The notes under the pieces: generated by a model
Told to the model about the DNA's origin: nothing
Database searches by the model: none
The model's input: the letters and a program-made list of their open reading frames with translations, nothing else
Part shown: positions 47,701 to 58,900 of the stretch, in pieces
How the letters are laid out: each line of letters begins with the position of its first letter
Numbering within the stretch: position 1 is the stretch's first letter
Assembly: GCF_009870125.1 (NCBI RefSeq)
Contig: NC_046680.1
Location: 22,339,501-22,403,500 of the forward strand
Source: Drosophila pseudoobscura
Lineage: Eukaryota; Arthropoda; Insecta; Diptera; Drosophilidae
Reading direction: 5' to 3'
Length of the DNA stretch: 64,000 nucleotides
Made by a program: the position numbers and the translations under genes

Positions 47701-50700
47701 GTAGAAGTACGAGTATGCGAGGAATTCGGCCCCCTCTGTGCGTGTGGGCCACAAACCCGTGGGGAAGCCTGACATTTGAACAGCTCTGACTGCTCTCAGG
47801 GGATGGGGGAAGGAAAACTAGAGCAGAAGTGCTGTAATTCCTAGGAGGCGACTCTGGGGAGGGTAGGCGGCGCAACAATGGTTTTGCTATCTGCCATTCA
47901 ACGCCCCTATCTCTGCGGGAATAAACAGAACTACTAAATGCTTATGGTATGAGCTTAGAGATGCACAAATTTGATATCTAGATATCAGTTTAATAAGTGA
48001 TACTAGTTTTAAACCCTTTAATGGTTTATTTCTGACGAATTTAAATTAAAAAGCAGCTTGGGGAAAAGCCGGCAATCGAGGAAAACCCGGACGAGATCTT
48101 AAGTGGTGGCGCCCCACAGTTGCGTTTAACAGCTGTCAGAGAATCTACCGCTAATCTGACACACGTACACAATCATGCATATGTGCTAGTGTGTGCGTTC
48201 AGTTGAAAGAGCAGAAAATGAAATGCCAAAACGCTGCACTATGGTCCGAACGACCACTTTTGTTGGCCAAAATTAATAACTCCCGAACGGAACAAGATTT
48301 TTTCATTTAGTTTTTTGTATTGGATACATATAATCAATAAGAAATGGATTTAAGAAAAAAAATGGGTGTGGCACCGCCCCTTTTTTTAATAATGCATATT
48401 TAAATTTTTAGTTATAGTGAAAAAAAGTATTAAGCATATTTTATTTAAGAAAACGGCGTTGCACGACTAAAAAAAATTTTGATTTTAATAAAAATAAAAT
48501 CGTTTAAAGGTTTCCGTAAATTATTGCCGAAATCCTTGTCTAGAAGCAAGGTTAACGCCTCGTTAAGTGAGATATGTGCCGGCTTTCCGACTGGGTCCTG
48601 TACAGCCTTACGAACTTAGTTAGCATATTTGGACATAAAGATAAATGTATTATAACAAAGGCTTGTGGCCAATCCACATATTTTCGTTCAAACATCTTTG
48701 AATTTTACCGGCATTTGTTCCGGTATGTTGCCAAACGGTAACAAATTTTCTTGCTGGTATCTTCAAAAGCTTTATTAATATTATATGATATGTCGCCTTA
48801 AGATCCGTTTTCAAATAATTGATAATTTTACCCTTCTCTGAATTCCATTCGGCAAACAAATCTGCATTTTCGAATTTGAGGTTATGCTCTATTAATGCAA
48901 ATTCCAAGAATTGTGGTAAAAAGTGGCATTTCTAACTATATACATTTCAAAAAGAATTTATTAATCTACGACACAGAAAAGGTTTCAGGGTGGGACTAGG
49001 TAGGACTCACTTTGTACACCTTTTCAAAAATTAGTTTTCATTACAAGTTGGCACATGTTGAAGGCCTCACTTTAACCTTCAATTACGAAGACATCAGAAC
49101 TACTAGAGACAGTTAAAAACTCAAAACACGTAGTAAGAACCCGACAGATTAAGATTCATCAAAAAAATTTAATCACGTCTTGGCGTTTTTCAATTTTTGA
49201 GATATCTAAAGTGGTTATTAATTTGCCACTTTTTCCCTTCACGTGCTTTACTATAAAAACAGTTGGGTTGCACAGCTGATTTTGCGAATGTGGCGCCATC
49301 TATGGAAATTTCTGGTACGCAGATTTAATGGTCGATCTTTTTCTAATGTAGAGCGATCAAAACCAGGTTTCAGTTTTGACTTTGAAAAATTAGGTTTTGG
49401 CCAACAAAAGTGGTCGTTCGGACCATAGTGCGCTGACATGGCAATTATCAAAAGTTATTCACTTTTCACTTTTTATGCTCAATTTCCTTTGAATTGTACC
49501 CCCACCATATCATAATGCTGCTCCCTATCCCTCTCTGTCTTTTTCTCTTTCGCTCACACAGCCATAGACACATACATACTATACATACACCTGCACTGCT
49601 TTCAATCGTTTCAATTTAACATAAGAGACGGAATTCCCTGTTAACAGCGCTGTCACTGCTTTCTGTTAACTTTCGCCTGCTTGTTGCTCTCTTGCAGCGC
49701 ACACACACACATAATCGCTCGCTCTCTTCTCTCTTTCACTCTTGATTGCTCTTTTATTTTTTCAATTGATTTGTTGTTTTAAGTCGTTTCGTTTTCGTTT
49801 CGTTTACCGATTATCATTAGCCGGCGCTCTTTCTCTGCTTGCTGCTCTGCTTCAATGTTTACTGCTTTGCTTGTTGTTGCTGTTGTTGGTGTCACCTTAA
49901 TTGCTCGGCTTTTGTTTTAGCCCCCACCATCAGCACGGCAATCACTCTGTAGCGATAAGATTTCACGGGTGCTTTTGCCGTTATTATCGTACACACTTCG
50001 CACTCGCATTCCCATTTCCAGCAGATAATGATAATCAGAAGCAGCTCACGGGCAGTGATGGAAAGCAGTTCAGTTCAAGTTCAAAGGGGAATATTTGGGT
50101 GGAAAAAAACGTCACAGATGGAATGGAAACGGAGGCTTAATAGAATAAAGGTATGTCCGAGTGTATTATATGGTTGGGGCAGCGGTCCTCTAGGAGAGCT
50201 CTCAACCGTAATCCCCAGACCTTATCGAGGGATGTTCATCTCGAATGCCATCCCTGGCTGTGCAGAAATTTATCGTGTCCTTCGCTTTCGGTGGAGCACA
50301 AACAAAAACAAGAGGAAGAACAATATGTAAAGATTTATTTTTCGATCTGCGTGAACATAAATTACGAGAACAACGCACAGTACGAGCCGAAGGTAAAATA
50401 TGTTGGCTACGTCATAGTCGTGGCAGCACTGTGTCTGTGTGGGTGTATTTGCAGCCATTCCAAATTTAATATGTACATATATGCGTGTGTGTGTATCTTA
50501 TATGAAGATACAGGCTCCCAGCGAAACATGAAAGTACGAGTATCTGTTGCTGTTGCAAAGTTCGAACACCGAAGCATCCTGGCAACGGCAACGGCAACAG
50601 CTGCCAACTTTCATGTTCCACCGAGGGGCACAACAAGAAAAAGGCGCAAAAACGAATGCTGTCTGTCCCGTGTCTGTCTATCTGCCTCCGTGTGTGTGTG

Positions 50701-53700
50701 CCTCAGTATCTGTGTGAATCCTCAATCAACTTCTTGCTCACCGTCTTGTATCTGTATTTGTATCCGAGAGATACAAGTACGTATAGCACTTGCCGCTGCC
50801 GCTGCCTTTGCCTTTGCCTTTCTTTTTGGTTATATTCTTCCACTTTGAAACTTTGTTCGAGACTGTGCTTCTGCTCGTTCTCCCTCTGTCTCTTTCACTC
50901 TCTCTGTCTCGCTCTGATTGTATCTACAGCAAGAGCTTGTCGCAAAAACGGGGCGAGATAGAACCGTCTGTTCGTCAGACTGTCTGTCTGTCTGTGAGTG
51001 CGACTGTCTGTCAGTGGGAGAGACTGTGCGTGGAGAGCGGTCTATAAACAGAATTCTGAAACTCTGGCGCCTCACCAACGTGCACAACGTGCTGTACGCT
51101 GTATGCTGTACGCTGTACGTGCCACATTTGTAACGTGACTTCCTCCAATAAATGGCCCACAGCAAGCAGCAGAGAGAAGAGATGGGAGAGTGGCAAAGCG
51201 AACGAGAGACAACTTTACGGCTTCTGTGTCTATAATTTTGTGGCAAGAGTTAGCTCAGCATTTCTCGCCCTACCACTCCCACTACGAATCACCCTCCCCC
51301 CCACACATCTCCTGATTTCACAGGAACTTGTTCATTGTCGTCTATTCCGGGGAATCAACATCTACTCGTACTACCGAGTAGCGTAGAACAGAATTCAGTT
51401 AGCTGAAAAGCTCTTAAAAAGTTAAGTATTTTGCATGCACAAAGGGAAGTTTTCCACTTTTTCTTTTCAAGGGAAAAGTACGTATCGGTATAACACTTCA
51501 TAGGTAGGAGTTGAATACATTTCGAGTAGAATATACTATGTATCCGAATCATATTCAATTTCCCTCTATCCATGATTAAATTGCATTTCCAATTGCACCT
51601 CCGGTGCGTTTCACTTTGAAAGTACCGCCATCGACCAGACAGCAAGACGACAACGTCGCCCGTCGCCAGACGACTGTCGTGGCAGTGGTGGCGGGGGGTG
51701 TCGGCAGAGGTTGGGGATGGATGCATAAAGAATGAGACCGTTTTCCATGCTTATTGGTCTTTAAGACGGTTTAGCTGTATACAGCCAGCTGAAGATAAGC
51801 AGTCAAACCGCATAATTGGAATAAGATTAAGCAGTGGTAAAGCGTAATACAAAGAACAAGCAGTGCAGAAGTATAAGAAAAAGAATCTGCTGCAAAAAAG
51901 AGAAATAAAGAAGCAGTGGTAGATATAAAAGTAATATCAACGAACACGATTAAAGTGGATTAACACATGAATGAAAGTGGAACTGCATCAGAACTAAGCA
52001 GTAAGAAGGAGTGCTACAGAAGGTGAAGAACGAGCGCTGCAGCATTATAATAGCAAGCAGTGCATCATCAGCGGCATCCCCTCCGCCAGAGGCTAACTTG
52101 TCTCCACAAGAGCATGCTCCCTACACTCTGTCTACCTATCCCCATCCCATCTTCAGGCCAGTCCCTTTTGATCTTGGCTTGTTTATTGTCTTGCGCTTTC
52201 GGGCGTTGAATGGTGGTCGTTGTCGTGGTTTTGGCCCCTAGGCGTCGACTTCTTCCAAAAAGGGAACTACCTGACGCAGTCACCTTGTTTGTGCCGTGCC
52301 TCCCCACCCCAACTCCGATGCTGCATCATTTTCATATTTATGATACGCATGGACTGAGGAGGAAGACCATCGTCTTGGAGTGTTTGAACCTGCTTGGGCC
52401 CTTTTTGTGGGGCTTTGGTTTTGTTTGTCTTCCGAGGTTTTTTTCTTTTGAGGGCACTTAACTTTTTATCGGAAATCACTTTTCGGTATTCTGCGAATTT
52501 CCTTTCGACGTTTGTGCAGAAATTTATATTTAATTTTTAACGTAAGGGTTGGAAGATGGAAGACAGACAGACCGTATCACGTGTATCCCTGCCAGCACTT
52601 GTTCACCCACCCATCCGAATCCGAACCCATGCATATGGTGCATGTGAGGTACATAAGAGTTCCGTTGTCTTAGCATCTCCCCTGCCGCACATTCATTGGG
52701 AAGATTCGAGTCCCCGTGCCACAAATTCACGTGGAAAATTCGAGCACTCCCGCCACACAAATTCAAGCTCCCCTGTCACATTGATGGGAAAATGCAAAAT
52801 CAATTTGAATTCGAATTTGAATTTGAATTTCAATTGGAGCGTAACGTTTGCTGAACGGATTGATTTTGGTAGGCAAAACGACAAGAAATGTGCATTAAAT
52901 GATTTTTTGGCCAGGCTAGAAATTAAATTGATATATGTATGTATGTATATATTGTAGGGGCTGATCATTTATTGATTATTACGATTGATCACACAAGGGA
53001 CACACACATACAGGTGCGGAGGCGGAAGGCAATGAAATTCCAGGAAATTTTGTGCGATAATTTCAAGACTTCCAAGTGTGTATGTGTCTATGTGTGAGAG
53101 CGGTGAGTAAGATAGAGCCCCACCATAAGATGATATAAAACTCGTTTGAAAACAGCACAGTGGGTAAAAGAGAGATAGGGAGACTGTAGAGCGAGCAGGA
53201 ATACGGGCGATAGAACCACTCAAAAGCGCTCAGGTGATTCATCGGGAAGCCCAAGAACCACCACAGCAGAGCTGTGGAGCCACTGGGCCCCTCACTCAAT
53301 CGGTTATCAGCTAATATTCTGGTCAGTTGTGGGAGCGGCCGAAAGATCTTAGCCGCAGCAGCACCCACCCATGGCAGAGAACTATTGGTCTATCAGGGGA
53401 ATACTAAGAATTCGGTTAGAACTTGTTTCTGAATATGTTCCAGCAAAATTTGCATAATTTGATCTAAAATTGTTTGTGCAAGGGTATCTTGAGGTTCGTT
53501 CTGCGAAGCTTCCTCTCGGATTTAATAAAGCTTTGAGCCCAATCCAAACACACACAGACACACACACACACACACACAGGCAAAACCGACAGACACCGCA
53601 CACCCAATCGAATGAGGGCGAAACAGGTTAACACACAGTCTGCCATTTGGGTGCAAGAAGTGTGGTTTTATTAGTGCATTGTAAGGCAAAAAGTTGGCGG

Positions 53701-55921
53701 CTCTTGGCTGCCCCCTACCCAAAGCAGTGCAAAAGCAGTGCCAAAGCAGAGCTCGAATTGAATCGCATGGAGTTGAGCCGAGCCGAGCCAAGGTGCGCGC
53801 GTGTTTGTCTCTCGTTGTCTCGGCCTTTGGGACTTTGGATTGCGGAGCTTCCCCCCATAATTCTGTTTCGTTTTTTCTCGGGGATCTTCTGGGGACGGGA
53901 AGCAGCACACCAATACCAAAAGACTGCTTTCGAAGATTTGGTTACCCTGTCATCGATCGATTTAGTATATTTTTGTTCTGCTTAACTACATATGAACAAT
54001 GGACACTTAATACCCTTTCAGACCGTTGCACACTTCACAGAGCACAGATCCGTGTGTATTTTCTCGTTACAAGAAGAAGAAGACGCTTCTACCTAACCAT
54101 TGCAAAACATCTGATCGAAGTCGTAGTACCCTCTGCGAGGGTATACCTCTGTAACAACAACAGCAGCAGCCAAAAGACCCAAAAGCGCTGACGAAGCTGA
54201 AATTAAAAGAGAAACCGGTATGACGTGATGTGATGCCTGCGCTGTGTTTTTCTTTCCTCCCCACTCTATTTGCCTTTCTGTTGTTGCCATATTGTTGCTC
54301 TTCTGTTACTCAGACTCTGATTCTGACTTTGCATATTTCAGCCGCGCTGATGCTTTTGTTTTTGCTTTTGCCATTGCCATTGCCTTTGCTCTGCCTCTCT
54401 CATGCTCTCACGCTCTGCTTCTCTGATGTGTTTGCTTTTGTAAGCCTATATTCAACACGTTTCTGTGATATCTCGCTCTCGCTCTCTTCGTCTGTGTTTG
54501 TGTTCTTTGCGTAGACAAACAGAAATTAGAAGAAAATAAAACCGAAATGAATACCATAAACAATTTTTATTTTTTTGTTATTTTATTTCTTTTTTTTTTC
54601 TTTTCATTTCTGTCACCACTTGAGGCGACTGTGTGACGCCGCTGCTGCTGCTCTGTTGCTCTGCTGCATGTCCGTTCATTTTTTTGCCAAAGAATTTTCT
54701 TTGTCTGGCAAGGGGGACCACGGCGGTCCGTGGGGTTTTGGGTGATAAGAATCTATAGAAGTGATGTTTGTTTGTCCAGCTGATACGCATTTCAATTCAT
54801 TTCAGATTATGGGAACTGTTGAATCCCATAGAATACCTTTTAAATTGAAGTTTTCGATCGAAACTAGCAATTGCATAGCTTTATTCCTTATCGGAATATC
54901 GGAACATATTTTTCATAGAGAACCATTCAATTTCCATGCATTTTGTGGTAAAACAGAATTTCCAGGAACAAAGAAGTCCGATTTTGAGCGTATTTCCTGT
55001 GAAACCCCATGCGTACTAGGGCTTCAGAGCTTTCAGTTTATTGAACACCAAATTGTTGTGTATATTCAACAGCTCCGATGATTTGCCCGGCAGATTGCCT
55101 GTCCGGTGAGGCGGGAACGCACTGACCGCATTCAGCATTGACCTATGCTGCGCGGAGGGGCTCCGGGGAAGCAGAGGTTATCAGTGGCTGTCCAAACACA
55201 CAAGCAGTTCGTTCGATCCAATGCGTACTCACAAACACAACGAACACCAGTCTGTACTAGTATGTACATACATATATACATATGTACATATGTAGTTGTA
55301 CTTGTATTTTAATTGGAAAGTGAAACCCAATTAGGGACTGAACGATTGGTGTATGAAATATCTGCAGGGCAATCTTTTGACGATCGATTGGGGAGACTGA
55401 CTGCCTGCGAAATTAAGGACGAGCACTGACTCATGAGGAAAACCGGCAAGCCGCGAGCCGTGCGCTGAAAATGCTTAAAAATTAATGATATTCCAAAAAG
55501 TACCTGGAAAATAAGCTGGCCTGCTGGCAATTCATAAATAAATCAACAGCTTTTGCTTAGCTCCATCATTTTGGGGATGGATAGGGGTGTTTTTCTAGTC
55601 CCCCCCACCGCCCTCAACTAACGCGGGGAATTTCCCCCGAATGCATAGACGAGAAAATGCAACGGAGAGAGTGGATTTATATATATATTTCAAATTACCA
55701 GCGAAATATTTTGCTAGCAGCTGTTCCAACATCAGTCACAGGTCCTGGCCAAAGCTATATGCCACCCAAAGGATATGCCACTTTTCCCGTAGTGGGGTTA
55801 ACAGCCCCCAATCCCCAATCGTAGGCCCATTCTCCGGAAATCGAGAGAGAGAGAGAGATACACGAGCGAATTCCTGCACGTCCTTAGGCAACAAAAACAG
55901 AAATTGTATTGGGTTATCCTT

Positions 55922-55958
<37 letters not shown>

Positions 55959-58900
55959 TAGATACTCTCACACACACAGACACACACACAAAGGAAGAAG
56001 GCAAATGGCCTTTCACGGTCGTTGCCGTCACTCACTCGTCGTTGCCTCTGCCTCTGCCTCTGCCTCCTTTGTTGGCGCTGTTGAGCAGCTTTCTGCCCCG
56101 GCAACAACAGGAGGCAACATTGGCCATAGCCAACAAGGCCCCTCCACCCCGTCCCCATGCCGCGCCACGACAGGGAAGGTCGGGCCAAACAGGGGGCCAA
56201 GCGCACGTTTCCTTGCATCCGTATCCGTGGCACTCTCCGCCTCACAGCCCCTCTCTTTCGCACACTCCCACACTGCCACTCCCCCACTCCCCCACTCACT
56301 AGCCCACCGCCCCTTTGCACATTCTCCCTGTCTCTGTGGCACGCTGGCTCTTGCCTACTCGTTTGTGTGAAACTCGTCTGCCACAGGGTTGAGGGACATC
56401 CGATACCTCGCAATCCTCCACTGGAATATCCCTCAATCCCGCACCTCGCTTCAGCAGATGCAGCCCCCTGATGAGGAGGGGCCCTTGTATTATTGTGTTT
56501 GCTGAAATTGAACACAGTTTAATGCAATTTTATTTACAGCTCACAAAAGCCCAAAAGGGAGAGTGGGTTGAGCTAGGAACCTTGTGCAGCATCGAGACGT
56601 ACATAATTCTGTTATAATCACGTTCCATTTGAATTTCATGTTGCCACAGGAGCTTCATTCAATTCTATCCTTGTGATGAAACTAGCGGATTAGAAACGTT
56701 TTTTTCCGAAGTTTTAAATAAAAATGTTTCATTTGAAAGCTTAATATTTCTCCGACGGTGAGCAGAAGCTACAAAATGTTGAGGTACGATTTATAGCTGC
56801 ATTTATCAGCTTTTCAGAATAGAATAGTTTATTACCACCAGTTGAAAGACACTCAAGTTATGTGAAGAAAAGAAGGACAACCTTTTAAGAAAAATAAAAC
56901 ATAAAAATATAATTTTTTAAAGCTTGAAATCTATCAGGAAAAGTCGGTAGTCTTTGTTATTTTTTGATTGGTGATCTTGATCTCGATACTGTGAACTAAT
57001 GAAGCCTGATCTATCCTCCAGAAAGAGACCTTCTCACCCAAGGAACCCAGATATCCTTCGGGAAGCTGTGATCACAATTTCACACTAGCCTCATCCTTGA
57101 GCGTCCCTTATTTACAGGATATCCTATAGTCCAGTCTCCTGTGGCGCATTTCTTGAGGATGGGTCGGTTGACTTGGTTTAATGCTCGCTTTTCTGTGGTA
57201 ACTGCTTGACGATGGAGGAGCGGCGACGGCGACAACGTCATCATCATCATCATCATCATCATCATCTGGATCATCATTATGAACCCCACAATTCGCATGA
57301 CCCTCCTTTCCCCTGTTCGTTCAATGTTCGTTTTATTATGGTTGAGTGCTGGCACTGGCTCTGGCTCTGGCTCTGGCTCTGGCTCTGCCTCTGCCCCTGC
57401 CACAGTCTGCTGCTTCTGCTGCTGCTGCCCCACAAAAATCCAATGTGTGTGCGCCCGCAAAAGCAAATAAAACTTTATCATTTGGGGAAGCCCTGCGCTT
57501 TCATAGACTCTCCCTCTGCACACACACACACACACATGCCACACTCGTTGTATCTGTGTGTGTCTGATGAAGAGGTTTGGCAACACTCACACACAGATAC
57601 ACAGATACACGTGTACTTTTTGCACGTTGCCTTGTTTTTCCCCATTTTCCGCTCTGCTCTTAACTTTTCCCTTAATTTCTTGTTTTCGTTCTTTTTCTTT
57701 CTTTTTTGTTGTTTGTTATTGCTTTGTATACGTATTTTCGCCTCTCTGGCCGTGCCTCTTGCCTCTTGTGGCAGGTTCTACAGTGGGCGGGGGCGGGGGT
57801 GGGGGTGGGGGTGGGGAGTCTACAGGTATGGTATGGGGTTTTATTTTGGCTTACTCTCGTAGAATTTTCTGGGGCCTGGATTTCGTTTCACGTTTATTTA
57901 TTTATTTTCCTTCCTTTCCAGTTTCCTTTGCCGTTTCTGTTGCTGCCCCCTGTGCCACTCTCCATGGTGCCTTTCTTGTTTTTGTTGCTCCTTGGCACTT
58001 TTGGACACTCTGTCCTGACCTTTTTAGAGGCCCAAGCGGCTAGTGGGGGAGGGGGGATTTCCTGGGCGTGGCTGCTGCCTGCAAGCCGAATCGAGCAGCG
58101 AGAGAGCAGAGCCAGAGGGTGGAGGGTTGAGTGTTTTATTTATGGCTATGATACGGCCCGGGGGAAAGGGAAACCCCAGCTTTATGCCACCTGAAGTTCG
58201 GGCCCAAAGCTGGCTTTTAAGCGAAAAGAAGTGGAGGCACTTTATTGGTAATTAGGAAAACTCTCCCTCAAAAAGGATGTTAAATGCGGGAGGGGGGATT
58301 AAACATGGCTTGGACTTGGAATTCGTACATTTTACAATAGAACAAATTTCAAAACAATTTGTAATTTAAACAGATGTATGTTTTGTTTATTTTCGTACAC
58401 TTTTGTGTGTTTTTTAATCCGTTTTGTAGTCAAGAAAGATTTAATTTGAGAGAATCCCAACTGAAAATAAAGTTAATTCCCAGTCAAAGGCGGAGTTTTA
58501 TGAAAATACAAAACGAAATCAGAGCAATCAGCAAATGGAAATGGTTTCTGGAACAGGACATTGCGGCCACACCTAGACCTACATACGAGTGTGTGTGTGT
58601 GTGTGTGTATGTGTGTGGAAAGGAGCTACTTTTGTGGCACTTAAGGGCTCTCCACCTTCAACCCTTCCGCCCCAAAACGACCGTAATGAAAGGCAACCCC
58701 ACTTTCAAGGAAAAACTATAACAAACTAAAAGCCTTTTTCCATTCGAAATGGAAATGGAAATGGAATGCGGACGAGCGCAAAAGTCGCCAAAGGGAAAGC
58801 AGGGAAGCAGAAAAGCAGAAAAGAACAGAAAACAAATGCAGAGATGAAATGAAAATACACAGAAATAAAAGTGTATCAAAGGAGAGCAAAGGAGTGCTCG

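Noticed and set aside
55736..56515. 259-codon minus-strand open frame
   Set aside because: It reads through a CA microsatellite (Cys-Val runs) and Gln/Arg-rich repeats. Overlapping frames on the other strand are equally long. No conserved motif is visible.
57206..57862. 218-codon plus-strand open frame
   Set aside because: It is made of TCA, GGCTCT and CA repeats translated as His, Trp-Leu and His-Thr runs, and contains the G-run array. No coding evidence.
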